This document shows positions 1 to 11,829 of a stretch of 64,000 nt of DNA, piece after piece. The translations under genes were made by a program, and so were the position numbers. Where the stretch lies: positions 40,760,456 to 40,824,455 of the forward strand of contig NC_051070.1 of assembly GCF_004664715.2 (NCBI RefSeq), written 5' to 3'. Below the pieces are notes generated by a model. That model did not search any database. It was given only the letters and a program-made list of their open reading frames with translations, and had not been told where the DNA came from. Every line of letters begins with the position of its first letter. Within the stretch, counting starts at the first letter, position 1. This DNA comes from Peromyscus leucopus. Taxonomy: Eukaryota > Chordata > Mammalia > Rodentia > Cricetidae.

Positions 1-474
1 TTAAAAATATCTTGTTCAGAAGAAAAAAAGCTTTCATTACTAAGTTATAAGCAGGCTTTATTTATAAAAATAATCTATGTCATGAGAGTATAGCAGTAAT
101 TATTCATTTTGGAAATTAGAACTCACTAAAGAAATTAACAGTTGTTTTAAATGTCTTTAAATCTAAACAATGGGAAGTATATCCTGTCTGATTCCACTTC
201 CCGCTTCTAAGAAGAAAGTGGGGTCTCTCAATAAAAATGTTTCTGTCATTAATTCACACTTTTTAAATAAAATCTATTAATCTAATGTTGCAGTGTTTAA
301 ATTTGCTGTATTTCACTTTATCTTCATTACAAGAGGAAATATTCAATAAATAATTATGAGCATTCAGTTCATTGACATGAATCTCTTTAAATCAGACACT
401 AATATGAAAGAAACCAAAACCTTAGTGTATAAATAAGATTTTTATAAGTATATTTCGACTAATATCAAGATATA
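1..474. other. AT-rich unannotated stretch
   Basis: No gene, RNA or recognisable repeat. The sequence is AT-rich and stop-dense in all frames, and it runs up to the first LTR-like element. Confidence 0.6.
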
Positions 475-982
475 TGTGTCTTGTTTTATTTTATTTATTT
501 TGTTGTGTGTCTCCTCTACCAAATAAAGCTTGCCTGGGGATCTAAGGATAAAGCCAGCCACTGTATTAAACATAGAGGTCAGGCAGTGGTAGCACACGCC
601 TTTAATCCTAGCATTCCGGAGGCAGAGATTCATCTGGATCTCTGTGAGTTCAAGGCCACAGTGGGAACAGAGCCAGGAGTGGTGGTACAAGCCTTAAATT
701 CCAGCACTAGTTAACCATAGAGATCTGGAGGTCTGTACAGATGGACAGGAAGTGATAGAGCTGGGCAGAAAGAGATGTAGTTGGGTAGAGAGAGGAAGTA
801 AGACGGCAGGGCACAGAAAGGTATATAGGTGTGAGTATACAGGAAGCAGCTCTCTTTTGGGCTGAGGATTTTTTAGAGGTAAGAACTTGTAACTGGTTTG
901 TTCTATTCCTCTAAACTCTCAGCTTTTACCCCAATATTTGGCTCCTGGTTTTTTATTTGGACCATTAGCAATTCGTGTTACA
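475..982 (+). mobile_element. B1-bearing LTR-like element, copy 1
   Basis: A 508-bp unit beginning TGTGTC and ending GTTACA, so it has TG...CA ends. Near the left it has an AATAAAGCTTGCCTGGGG block. It then has a B1-like half-SINE (cctttaatcctagcattcc, ctctgtgagttcaaggccac) and a second partial B1-like piece. A TATA-like 'ggtatataggtg' lies near 820 and a T-rich end with 'ggctcctgg' follows. Homologous units with the same order of blocks lie at 9707-10189 (+) and 44858-45330 (-). Flanks are AT-rich (gatata / tatata), so a short TSD is possible but not certain. The LTR assignment is inference from the ends and promoter-like motifs. No internal retroviral sequence is attached. ORFs over it are accidental. 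Confidence 0.65.
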
Positions 983-1224
983 TATATAAAAATTCATTTC
1001 TTCATCATATATAAATATGCACAGGATATATGTATATGTGTTTGAAACTCATTTTGATAACATTGCATTTAATTTCTGTAAATCTGCCCTTTGGGTATTA
1101 TATACATTTACAATCCTTTGTGCATGAAACTATATTATTCATTATAAGATACATTAGAGGTATGAATTTATTTTTTGGTTGCTGCTGTTTAAAAATGAAA
1201 ACACCATAATTACCGTTTGGAAAT

Positions 1225-1639
1225 GCAAACATTCTTTTTTTTTTTCTTTTATTTTATTTTACAATACCATTCAGTTCTACATATCAGCCAGGGATTCCCT
1301 TGTTCTCCCTCCTCCTGCCCCCCTCCTCTTCCCCCAGCCCACCCCCCATTCCCACCTCCCCCAGGACAAAGCCTCCCCGAGGACTGAGATCAACCTGGTA
1401 CACTCAGTCCAGGCAGGTCCAGTCCCCTCCTCCCAGACTGAGCCAAGTGTCCCTGCCTAAGTCCCAGGTTTCAAACAGCTAACTCATGCACTGAGCTCAG
1501 GACCTTATTGGGAATCAATCTCCCCCAAGATCCAGCTATACCACTCTTGGGCATATACCCAAGAAATGCTCAATCATACCACAAGAGCACTTGCTCAGCT
1601 ATGTTCATATCAGCATTGTTTGTAATAGCAAACATTCTT
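1225..1639 (-). mobile_element. 5'-inverted (twin-primed) L1 insertion
   Basis: A short L1 copy bounded by a perfect 12-bp TSD, gcaaacattctt, at 1225-1236 and 1628-1639. The first part (to about 1504) is a poly-T run followed by the L1 3' end on the minus strand, recognisable by 'acaataccattcagttc' and the C-rich tract. The rest, about 1505-1627, is L1 ORF2 C-terminal sequence on the plus strand (gggaatcaatctcccccaag, cttgggcatatacccaag). Opposite orientation of the two halves inside one TSD is the hallmark of twin priming. The same ORF2 segment is uninverted at 59435-59560. Confidence 0.9.
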
Positions 1640-2455
1640 AAAGTGATTTAGAAATTATCAGTTAACATTCTCTGAAAGAATATGATATTCAGTGAAAACC
1701 TTTGCACTATATTTACAATGAACTTCTCACCAAATATTATGTTTATTTAGCCAGAGATAATGTATTACATTTTCTCTATGCACAGCCATAGTAGTAACTT
1801 TTACTTACAAGTTTAGCATAGAAGAAGGAAAATCTATGGAGGATATAATAAGTTTGTATTTAAGATGGTTTTCTTTCTTATTCTTCATAGAAAGTACTGA
1901 TGTTTGTAGCATTATCTTTTCTAAATCTTCATGTAAGTTTCTTTGTTAATAGGCTACCACATTACCATAAAAATTAGCAAGATTGCATCCTATGATGGTA
2001 TTGTTTTCTCATTCAACTGATTATCTCTTTTCAGTCCACAAATTTTGGAACCTTTTCCCAGGAGAAATCCTTCAGCAAAGTAGGGATACTTCAGGGCACC
2101 AATGAGAAGAATTATAAAACTGTCATAGACATCAGAATATATTGCAGTCAGCGGCACAGTACAATTGCTTGGAAAATAGCCATTTCATCGAAGGATTTCT
2201 TTATGGTTCGGCAAATTGCATTACATTTAAACAAAATAGAAATGACAAAATAGTTTAATCATTCAGTACATGGTTAATTTTTCTGACAAACTCTATTTTT
2301 TCATAATGCCATAATCTATTCATTTTTAACTTTATAAAATTCAGTACAGCTACTGAAATAAACATTATTTCTACCAGAAAACGTGTGCATATAAAAAGAA
2401 ATGACAAAAATATGCCTACCATCTTTAAACATTACAAAATACTAAATATAAATTC

Positions 2456-2495
<40 letters not shown>

Positions 2496-3809
2496 TATGT
2501 ATTGACATAGGATTACAAAGCCAGTAGGGACAGGAAGAGAAAACAAAAATCAAGAAATACTACAGTAAAAACACAAATTACATTTAAACAAAATATAAAT
2601 AACAAAAGAAGTATAAATCATAAAAATCATTGAAATACCCTATTTCTAAATCATACATTTTGTATAAGTAGTTAATCAAATTAAATTGACTTAATTTCAA
2701 AGGCTTACATCCTGACTACATCTCACTTTGAATACATATATCCATGATACATTTTCTATTGTTCATGGCAACTTCATTCTTCTTTTCACATTTGTATTAT
2801 TTTATTCATCTTTGTTCTATTTTTTAACTTTTGCTTGCATTTCAAGGCATTATACTCATTTGGTCATGTCATTAAGAAATGCTGGATCCAGGATTTTATT
2901 ATTTGATTATCGAATGTTTTGCACTCTCTGAAGCAAATTAGTATTCCAGCTTCTGTGCTGACTGCTAAACACTGAATGCAGAGAGAACACATTATGCGTT
3001 AGACCAGTTAAGAGGTTTTAAATTAGATTTGTGACTTGAAAGTTTGAATAAGAAAACTAATAGAACACAAAATGAAGCAGAAGGAAAATTAGATTAATTA
3101 TCTACATCATTCAGTGTGAACAGCTGATGATGTACTATGTTGTTGAGAGGTATTTTTTATTAAAACATGCCTCAATTCAGAATACATTCAATAATTATTT
3201 TGAAAATACACATGCATATTTATACATCTTGGACTACAATAACTATGACAATATGGCTAAATAGGTCAACCATATTCATTCTATCTCCAAACAGAAGCAC
3301 TTGCTGTGATTACTCTAAATATTTATTTTGCATATTTTCCTCCTTTAAAACAAATGCTATAATCCAAAGGACTATACACTTAACAAAAATCCACATAATT
3401 CCCTGGCCATTTTTGTTCCACTATACTTTTAAAACATAGTGTGGAGAAAAGTGCTGAAAAATGGCCAAAGGAACTGGGAAAATTATATATTTCACTGTTA
3501 AAGAAAAAGCTGAGATACTGATCATTCATTCAAAGACTACTATACCTTCTCATACCTAATTGAGACAATGGAACCAATATTCTGGAATCAGATTCAGTTG
3601 ATATACCAGCAAGTCCTGTGTCACATGCACGTATGTGAGATTTATGGGCATGCTTGTCTATCTTTATTCTGCTGGCCATCATATTGTTAGTTAATAGAAA
3701 CAACTTCTGTCTATAGGCCCACATGCCTAAGTAAATAGCTACCTTACAAACATATTAAGGATGAAAGATCCTAAGAGTCCAGCAACACAGGACTGACACA
3801 CATATGAAC
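1640..3809. other. AT-rich stretch without recognised gene
   Basis: Apart from the TG microsatellite, nothing is recognised. The open frames at 2728-2931 and 3167-3439 have no familiar motif and no coding-like composition. The stretch around 2030-2230 is somewhat less AT-rich and has isolated CpGs, but no splice-bounded open frame. Confidence 0.5.
2462..2494. repeat. (TG)n microsatellite
   Basis: About 16 uninterrupted TG units. Confidence 0.97.
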
Positions 3810-4085
3810 TCTCAGAGAATGTGGGTTCTCCAACTGTCTCATTGGCATATAAAGAGTACTTAATGGTAGGCCCCATGCCTAGTAATAGCTGGCCAACTGA
3901 AAACAAACTCAATATTTTTATAAACCCTTTGTCTCATATTGTATTATTTGGGCATTTTATTGTCCCATTGGTCTTCTGTTTGAATATTATGTTTTCTAAT
4001 TTTGTGTGTTTATGTGGCTTATTTTGTTGTGTATGTATGTGTCTTGTGTTTTTTCTTTTAATTATGTTGTTTACTTTCTAAAGAC
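3810..4085 (+). mobile_element. Old L1 3'UTR, left part (duplication copy 1)
   Basis: The block 'taggccccatgcctagtaa' and the following 'agctggccaactgaaaac' resemble the 3'UTR of the old rodent Lx-type L1. A related 3'UTR lies at 40300-41015. The part from 3881 on is repeated on the far side of an LTR. The open frame here is not a gene. Confidence 0.7.
3881..4085 (+). repeat. Direct duplication, copy 1 (partner 4480-4685)
   Basis: This 205-bp segment aligns end to end with 4480-4685 with roughly nine differences, about 4-5%, including one inserted A. Both begin 'agtaatagctggccaactg' and end 'gtttactttctaaagac'. An LTR fills the whole gap between them. Confidence 0.92.
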
Positions 4086-4479
4086 TAGCTAGAGTTTTCC
4101 TGCCTGGCCCACAATTAGGACAAATCTCTCTCACCCACCAGTCCCACAGCCGCTCAGACCCAATCCAGTAAACACAGAGACTTATATTGCTTACAAACTG
4201 TATGGCCATGGCAGGCTTCTTGCTAACTGTTCTTATATCTTAAATTAACCCATTTCTATAAATCTATATCTTGCCACGTGGTTTATGGCTTACTGGCATC
4301 TTCACATGCGGCTTGTCATGGTGGCAGCTGGCAGTGTCTCTGACTCAGCCTTCCACTTCCCAGAATTGTTCTCCTTGTCCCTCCTATTCTTCCTCCTGCC
4401 TGACTACTGGCCAATCAGTGTTTTATTTACTAACCAATCAGAGCAACACATTTGCCATACAGAATATCCCATAGCACTT
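4086..4479 (-). mobile_element. Solo LTR, ERV2-like (same family as the 57.3-kb LTR)
   Basis: Read on the minus strand it contains 'gttgctctgattggttag' followed by 'taaataaaac', the same inverted-CCAAT and TATA-like block as the LTR at 57320-57711. It also has 'gggttaatttaagatata', and ends in 'ggcaggaaaactctagcta', which parallels the ERV LTR end 'aaaacttcagctaca'. There is no internal sequence, so it is a solo LTR. It separates two near-identical 205-bp L1 3'UTR segments instead of being flanked by a usual 4-6 bp TSD. Confidence 0.82.
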
Positions 4480-4790
4480 AGTAATAGCTGGCCAACTGAA
4501 AACAAACTCAGTATTTTTATAAACCCTTTGTCTCAGATTGCATTATTTGGGCATTTTATTGTCCCCTTGTTCTTTTGTTTGAATATTATGTTTTCTAATT
4601 TTGTGTGTTTATGTGGCTTATTTTGTTGTGTATGTGTGTGTCTTATGTTATTTTCTTTTAATTATGTTGTTTACTTTCTAAAGACAGAAAGGAAAGGCAT
4701 GAAGTTGGACGGAAAGGCAGGTGGGAAAAATTTAATAGGAGATGAAGGAGAGGAAAGCATGATCAGAATTTACTTATAAAAAAAGTTTTT
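4480..4790 (+). mobile_element. Old L1 3'UTR, right part (duplication copy 2)
   Basis: It starts with the second copy of the 205-bp segment and continues into 'ggcatgaagttggacgg' and 'gaggaaagcatgatcagaat', which match the end of the Lx-type 3'UTR. The 164-codon frame at 4285-4779 crosses the LTR/L1 border and is spurious. Confidence 0.7.
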
Positions 4791-7700
4791 CAAAGAAAAC
4801 AAAACTACGACAATAAAACCCTCCCCAGGTTCCCCTGCAACATGACAAACTACATTATAATTTAGAATATTCAGCCCTTAATAATTTTAATTTCTATAAA
4901 TAGCTGTTTTTATCATGAAATCAGAGTGGAATAGTATATATATCCGAAGTTGGATGAGGCATATCAATCATCGTTAAAGTAATTAATCATAAGTACATGA
5001 TATCTCATAGCTAATATTGTATGGAGAATATTGCACATTAATTCTACAAAGACTGAGGTAAGAACACACTTTATTTTCCTAGAGAACATTTAATTAAAAT
5101 TTATTAGATGTTACTTTTTTACTTATGTTTTCTTTTATATACTCCAAAAACTTTAAATAGCTATATTATTTGGCAGTTTAAATTTCAACTGATTAGTAAG
5201 AAAGCAATGCCACATTCTGAGAAAGACTGATAGTATAGATTAGTTTAGGCAAAGCTTTAGTATTCATGGGCAGGATAACATTTCTTTGAACATCAAATCA
5301 AAGTAATGAAAGACAAAAAATATTATTATTTAATTTTATCTCAATATTGGCACCTTTAAATTTTTTACACTTATTATATTCCCCTTCATTAACTCTCTCC
5401 CCTGCCTCATGTGTGTGTTCACATTTGTGTTTGTATATTGCCATAGCTGCTATTATTTTTATGACTGTGATGTCTGTGTCATATCCACACAGCATTTTAT
5501 AACGTTCCCATCATCATCTGGCTCTTATATTCTTTACATTTCCTTTTCCAAAATATTTTTTCTGGGCCTATAGTGGATGACAAAGTAGTCTCATTTAGGC
5601 CTAAGCATCCTTTTGTTCCCAGGATTTTGATGAGTTTTGAGTCACTGTTTTGACAAGTTGCATACTGTTAAGAGATTCCTTTGCCTAATGCTTAAAAGTT
5701 ACATCAGCCTGTAGCATAAAAAAAAAAAAAAAAAAAATGAAAGCCGTTTACCTGCACATACACTTAGCAAAATATCTATAGGTAGCAGATTTCCTCATAG
5801 GGACCATAACCATCCACTGGGGCTATGTGTGGGGTGTGCTGAGGAGACAGATGGTCAATGTGTGCAAAGGCCTTATGGAATTACTACCTTCTAAGCTACC
5901 CAAAGTTATGTTTGTTTTAAATGGAGTGTTGAGCAGAAGTATCCCACACAGGTGCATATTGATGCTCCCTGAAGACATAGGATTTTATTTTGAAATCTCA
6001 GTGTTTGTGATGTCTCTTTATGATCTACTGGTCAGGAAAGATCTAGAGGTTACCAAAGTAATACAGGTTATAGCAAAAGTTTTTGCTGTCCAATAGAACC
6101 AGATGAAAAAATGTGTTGCTGGGGACAACACACACTTTGGATACAGAGCAAAGAGAAATCTAGGTGGAACCGAGGAGAGACTTTCCTCCCTATTGAACAG
6201 AATTCATAATGGTGGGAGTTGTTATGCATACTGTTCAGGTAGAAAACTCATCAAGATCTTAGACTCTTTGACTAATATTTATTACAATTTCACATTTATG
6301 AGATGACTAATAATGATGTGCAGGAGATGAATGAAATCTAGAAATGGCTCTGCTTTTCCCTAGGTCTCTTCTTGCCTTAAGAGGATGTGTCCATATATGA
6401 TGAATGCATTTCAAACACGTGCTTTGTCTGTGTCTCCATAAAGTTTATCTGTGAAACATCTTTGCTTTAATGTAATAAGGCTTGAACATATTTACCTTCC
6501 TTCGCTCAACTCCTCTGAGTACAGCAAGGTCAGTGTGAGCTGAAATTTCTACCACTGGCTGAGAACTATTAACACTTGATAGCTTCATATCTGAGAGGAG
6601 AATAGTTGGATTTTGGGGGTTTTATTTGTTATTTTTAATGTTATGACTCCTAGTACATTAACTGCATAGCAAGCTCTACTTTCAAGACTAGTTAAGCAAC
6701 ATAAATTAGATTCAGTGAGAGTGAAGGAGAAGAAAATGTAACATTGGTTTGAAAAGAAGAAAGGTACAGGAAGATGATGGTTAGCAAGAGTAGTTGGGGA
6801 AAAATGAATAAGTTCAAAATATATCAAATTGAAATTCTCAAAGAATTGATTAAAATCTCCATAAAATCTATATTTGTCACCAAATAAAATATATCTAGAC
6901 TAGACAATAAGTGCCTCATCCTGACAAAAACATTCATGGAGCTAGACAATCATATTGACAAACTGCCTGAAAAATGATGTATTTTCCATTAAGACTAAAC
7001 ATCAAACAAAAAATTCATTGTGAAAATTATTTCACCCCAACACATTACCTCTTCATCTTTATTTAATCATTCCTAAAAAATGAAACTATGTTAGATACCT
7101 TTCACACAGGTGGATATTTTAAATTACCAAGTACCCATTAACTATGTGAAACCCAAGCATGAAATGCAAGATAAGGTGCCTTCAAAACTTATTGTTGTTC
7201 TAAATGATAAATAATGAGGCTTTTGTATATGCATGTATCTGGGTTCATTAATATTGAAAGATACTTTTACACTGATATTACCTCCAGCAAGTCAAAAATG
7301 AGAATATGGATACAGATAATATTCTACCTTCTGTGTTATTCATTTCCAGAGAAAGTGATTACTACCTTACATTGAACTAGACTATGCCATTTTAACAGTC
7401 ACTGCCAATTCCATTTTAAATAGACAAAGGAAGAAAGAATTAAGAATAGATAAAAGAGAAAATAAGTACAGGGAAACAGCAAAGAGGGTCTTTCTTAGAT
7501 TGAATATTATTTGTGCTTCAGACACATGAATTTTGATAAAGCAAGCAAATAATGAGCTATGTTGAAAGAGAATTCAACACTGGCACATAGAGTTTAGTTT
7601 TCATATTCCTGTATGAAGGATATCACATAGTATTTGAAGAGCTTAGATATTTACCGATACAATATATAAGCATGTAGGTATATACATATATCCATATAGG

Positions 7701-8744
7701 TATATACATATATTCAAACCATGAAAACTCAGATTCTTCATTTATAGCCTACTTAAATTACACTGAGAGAATTTACAGCTAATGTGTCACCCAAAGTATC
7801 AGAAAGAAACAATTAGTTTTGGAAAAGCAATTTGAACAAGTTTCTATTTGGCACGATTTGTTGCAATGTCAGTAAAATGCTGATATATTGCACCTTAGAA
7901 GGTGAAATTTGTCTTTGATAGCACCAAGAAAGCAGCAGAATATGACATTACCTTAAACTTGCTTCACGGGCTCCCATCAATAGAGTCTTAAGGGGATTTA
8001 AGGTTACTCTCAATCTTTCCATTCTTTCTAGAAGAATATCTGTCAGAACTCTGTCATGACTTAGATACATGCTCCCTTTCCCACAGAATGTGTCCTGACT
8101 ACCCAGTAATGCAAGTCCCAAGTGGAGTCATAAATCTTCTTTGGAGTGTGATGCTGTGGTCTGAACTAAATAGGAGGTTTGCAATGTGTGTTCTTTGTGC
8201 AGTACGTGTAATGCATAAATGTGTGATTTATTCTTTTTGATTATGAGAGTTGTTGAAACCAAACAATTATAAAGGCATGTTATTTTCTTCACAGATATCT
8301 TCATAAAAATAATAGGACTCACCATATATTTTTAAAGCCCAGTTGAAATTATTAACAATGACAACATCATGAGCTAATATAGTTTAAGATTCAAAGCCTC
8401 ATTATATGTTGTTAGAAAGAAACATCAAGGAGAAAACTGTACAGAGTCAGGCAGACATTTAATGTTCATCTAAGGAAAACAGGATGATGAAAAAATAACT
8501 GCCATTCAGGACCACAGGTTTCTTAGGTATATGTAACTCTTAGGAGGAGTTGGCTTTTGGATCATCAAGATACTCTTGTTTTTCACATTCCACTCTATAT
8601 AAGGGATGTTTCTTTTATATTTTTAATGGTGGGATGATTGCTAATGATTGCTAAGAGTTAACAATTTGTGTAGACTGGGTGAAATAATTTTGCAAAATAT
8701 TTTAGACTGTAAAGTTTGAGTCTCTTTATAAGAAGTATGTAATG
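4791..8744. other. AT-rich stretch without recognised gene
   Basis: It contains a 20-bp A run at 5718-5737 and a pair of nearby open frames at 5827-6096 and 6103-6306 (89 and 67 codons). I recognise no domain or codon-usage signal in those frames. A short imperfect repeat of 'aggtatatacatatat' lies near 7675-7720. Nothing else is supported. Confidence 0.5.
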
Positions 8745-9195
8745 ATGTAATCAAAAGTCAATTTTTATACCAGTACCAATTTTTTTTATTACTGTAGCTC
8801 TATAGTAGAGTTTGAAGTCAGGGATCATGATGCCTCCAGAGATTGTTTTATTGTACAGGATTCTTTTGGCTATCCTGGGTTTTTTTGTTTTTCCATATGA
8901 AGTTGAGTATTGTTTTTTCCAGGTCTGTGAAGAATTGTGTTGGGATTTTGATGGAGATTGCATTGAATCTTTAGATAAGATTTTTGGTAAGATTGCCATT
9001 TTTACTATCCTATCCTAAGCATGGGAGATCTTTCCATTTTCTGACATCTTCAATTTCTTTCTTCAGGGATTTAAAGTTTTTGTCATACAGGTCCTTCACT
9101 TGCTTAGTTAGAGTCACCCCAAGCTATTTTATATCATTTGTGGCTTTTGTAAAGGATGATGTTTCTCTGATTTCTTTCTCAGCCAGCTATAACCA
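8745..9195 (-). mobile_element. L1 ORF2 fragment, minus strand
   Basis: Phrases such as 'tagagtttgaagtcagg', 'gatgcctccag', 'gaagaattgtgttgggattt' and 'tcttcaatttctttcttcag' are the complement of the rodent L1 ORF2 region downstream of the reverse-transcriptase core. Frames are interrupted, so this is a decayed fragment with neither end of an L1. A related piece, in opposite orientation, is in the old L1 at 38.0-38.3 kb. Confidence 0.85.
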
Positions 9196-9706
9196 GACTT
9201 TATTTATAGCTTCCCAACTCAAGCATAAGATACCTATCATGAAAGCTCCAGATGACCCTTGAGGAAATGCAGATTTTAAGTCCTTCCAAGACCTGCTAAT
9301 TGACAGTTTCTGGAAGTAAAGCCTAGGAACATCCAGGTGACAAAATAGTATGTGAACCTAAACTGAAGGTATATGAATTTTGTACACCTTTTAATTAACA
9401 TTGACATGACACTCATATATTATTATGAAATGCTCCAAGCTAAGACATCAAGAAAGGAATATAGCTCAATGGATTGTCTGTGAGATTAATTCATTATGTT
9501 AGTTTTTTGGGGGCACATTCTCTATGATTATGATATAGAACTTATGTCACAGACAAACATTATTTCAAATGTTTCTGATAAGTCACAAGACGCCCTACCA
9601 GAATTAATTGTGTATATTTTTGTGAGGAGTAATATGTAAAAATAGTGAAGGAAAACATTTGTTCCCTAATACTAAATTTCTGAACAAAAATATAATAAAT
9701 AACTAT
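9196..9706. other. Unannotated AT-rich stretch
   Basis: No gene or repeat recognised between the L1 fragment and the next LTR-like element. Confidence 0.5.
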
Positions 9707-10189
9707 TGTGGATATTATGTTTCCCCAAATATTGTGCACCCTAATAAACTTACCTGGGGTGAGAGAACAGAACAGCCACTAAATATAGAGGCCAGAAAAT
9801 GGTGGCACACACACCTTTAATCATAGCATTTCAGAGGCACAGATCTGTCTGAATCATTGTGAGTTCAAAGCCACACTGGAAACAGCCAGTCATGGTAACA
9901 AGAGCCTTTAATCCCAGGAAGTGATGACAAGAAGCAAAAAGGTATTTAAGGCATAAGAATCAGAACCTAGAGCCTGGTTAAGCTTTTAAGCTTTTGAGCA
10001 GCAGTTCAACTGAGATCCATTTGGATGAGGACTCAGAGGCTTCCAGTCTGAGGAAACAGGATCAGCTGAGGAGTTGGCAAGGTGAGGAAGCTGTGGCTTG
10101 TTCTGCTTCTCTGATCTTCCAGCATTCACCCCAATACCTGGCTCCAGGTTTGTTTTTATTAATAAGACCTTCTAACAATTCATGCTACA
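9707..10189 (+). mobile_element. B1-bearing LTR-like element, copy 2
   Basis: A 483-bp unit with TG...CA ends (TGTGGATATT ... CATGCTACA). It has the same block order as 475-982: 'aataaacttacctgggg', a B1-like half-SINE, 'caggaagtgatgac', a TATA-like 'aggtatttaaggc' and a terminal 'attaataagacc'. Flanking hexamers aactat and aacaat match at five of six positions and may be a decayed TSD. The middle (gcttttgagcagcagttc onward) differs from copy 1, so it is a related subfamily. Confidence 0.65.
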
Positions 10190-10553
10190 AACAATTCATT
10201 TAATAAAAAAATGTAAAAGAGTTGGTTGTTGTGTTTGTTGGCACTACATTATAGTCACCTAACCTGCACCAGGGAATTGTTTTGTTTTGTTGCCATTTTC
10301 TAGGGGCTCCAGACTTTCTGGAAATGAATCAAATTTAGAACTCACCAAACAGAACAGGAGAAATAGCTCTTTCCATAGTGTTTGTTGCATAAGCCTAGGT
10401 CATGATGAATATATCAAGAATCTCCAGAAAATAATCGCACTTACAATACCAGTGTTGCCAAGGCAGAGACAAGATGAAAGTCTGAGGCATGCTGACAACC
10501 AGCCTAGCCTCTAAGTAAGCTCCAGGGCACCATAGTTCCCTGATTTAAAAAAG
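10190..10553. other. Unannotated stretch
   Basis: The frame at 10287-10514 has no recognised domain. No repeat identified. Confidence 0.4.
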
Positions 10554-10561
10554 ATGGTACA

Positions 10562-11179
10562 GGGCCGGGAGGTGATAGCACACACCTTTACTCCAGCACT
10601 CTGAAGACAGAGACACGAAGATCTCTGAATTCAAGGCCAGCCTGGGCTACAGAGTGAGTTCCAGGGCAGGCTCCAAAGCGACACAGAGAAACCCTGCGTG
10701 GTGGTATTTTATTTGTACTGAAATGTGATTTTAATTGTATGTTAATAAATAAAGTTGCCCGGGGATCAGAGCTATTAGCAAGCCATAGGAAAGCAGAGCA
10801 GGGGTGGCATACACTTATAATCCCAGCACTTGGTAGGCAGAGCTAGGTAAGTCTCTGTGTGTTCAGGGATACAGCCAGCATTGGAGACACAAGCCTTTAA
10901 GACCTGGAGGACTGTACTTAGGAGCAGTGACAAGGCAGTCATGTGTTTGGGTTTACAACCAATGAGAAGGCAGAACAGAAAGACTATATCAACACAAACA
11001 CACAGGAAGTAGGTTTCTTTTGGAGAGGTAGGACCACCACAGGAGGAAGGGTAAGGTTTTAGCTCTGAGCTCTGACCTCTTGGCTTTCTCTTTTACATTG
11101 GTTCTGTGTTTCTTATTTAATAAGACAGTTGGTTACATCTACAACCCTGTCTCGAAAAAACAGAAAAGAAAAAAAAAAA
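10562..11179 (+). mobile_element. B1 SINE split by an LTR-like insertion
   Basis: The B1 body runs from 'ggccgggaggtg' to 'cacagagaaaccctg' (10562-10696). Its tail 'ctcgaaaaaacag' plus poly-A resumes at 11143-11179. The 7-mer aaccctg occurs on both sides of the intruder, so the B1 was interrupted by it with a target duplication. The B1 has its own TSD, atggtaca, at 10554-10561 and 11179-11186. Order of events: B1 first, then the LTR-like element. Confidence 0.9.
10697..11142 (+). mobile_element. LTR-like element nested in a B1
   Basis: A 446-bp unit that begins near 'tggtggtattttatttg' and ends 'ggttacatctaca'. It contains 'taataaataaagttgcccgg', a degenerate B1-like core (ataatcccagcacttggtag), a CCAAT motif (acaaccaatgagaagg) followed by a weak TATA-like 'ctatatcaac', and a terminal 'tatttaataagac'. 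The aaccctg duplication around it gives good support that it is one inserted unit. The transcription direction is inferred from the CCAAT/TATA order and is not certain. It is a different family from the 475 and 9707 elements but built on the same plan. Confidence 0.7.
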
Positions 11180-11489
11180 TGGTACATTTTGGCATTATGA
11201 ATCTGCATGTGCATCTGCATATATTCACCTGATTCATCAAACAAAATACAAACACCTCATCATGACCATTGGGATACAATTTGGAATGTAACTGTGTGTA
11301 ACTAAATTGAATGTGTTATTTTAGTATTACTAGATATTTTATTTTACTTTTTGTTGCTATTTTATTTCTATCTTTATTTTACTTAACTGATTCTTTTAAT
11401 GAAATGGATAGAAATAATATTTAATTGTTATTGTTTAATGTAGTTTCTAACATTTTGTTAGAAAATAGTTATAAAATACTGAGTTATAA

Positions 11490-11648
11490 GCCGGGCGGTG
11501 GTGGCTCACGCCTTTAATCCCAGCACTTGGGAGGCAGAGCCAGGCAGATCTCTGTGAGTTTGAGGCCAGTCTGGACTAGCAAGTGAGTTCCAGGAAAGGC
11601 GCAAAGTTACACAGAGAAACCCTGTCTCGAAAACCAAAAAAAAAAAAA
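11490..11648 (+). mobile_element. B1 SINE with perfect TSD
   Basis: A full-length cricetid-type B1 from 'gccgggcggtggtggc' to 'cctgtctcgaaaacc' plus an A tail. It is flanked by the same 17-bp sequence (aaaatactgagttataa) at 11473-11489 and 11649-11665. The perfect TSD and intact body suggest a fairly recent copy. Confidence 0.97.
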
Positions 11649-11829
11649 AAAATACTGAGTTATAATCCAATTCATATATAATATTTGACTCTATTAAGAT
11701 GTCATGATCTGCAGGTGAAAAAAATGCATATCTATATAAATACACAGGTAGCTTTTAGAATATTTGTTTCCAATGCCTTGGTTTGAAAATCACAACCAAT
11801 GTTACCAAAAAGAAATACAGTCTCTGTAT

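Noticed and set aside
4285..4779. 164-codon open frame
   Set aside because: It crosses from an antisense solo LTR into an L1 3'UTR; not a gene.
5827..6306. Two adjacent frames (89 and 67 codons) considered as a broken gene
   Set aside because: No recognised domain, no splice or promoter evidence, and no retrocopy tail.
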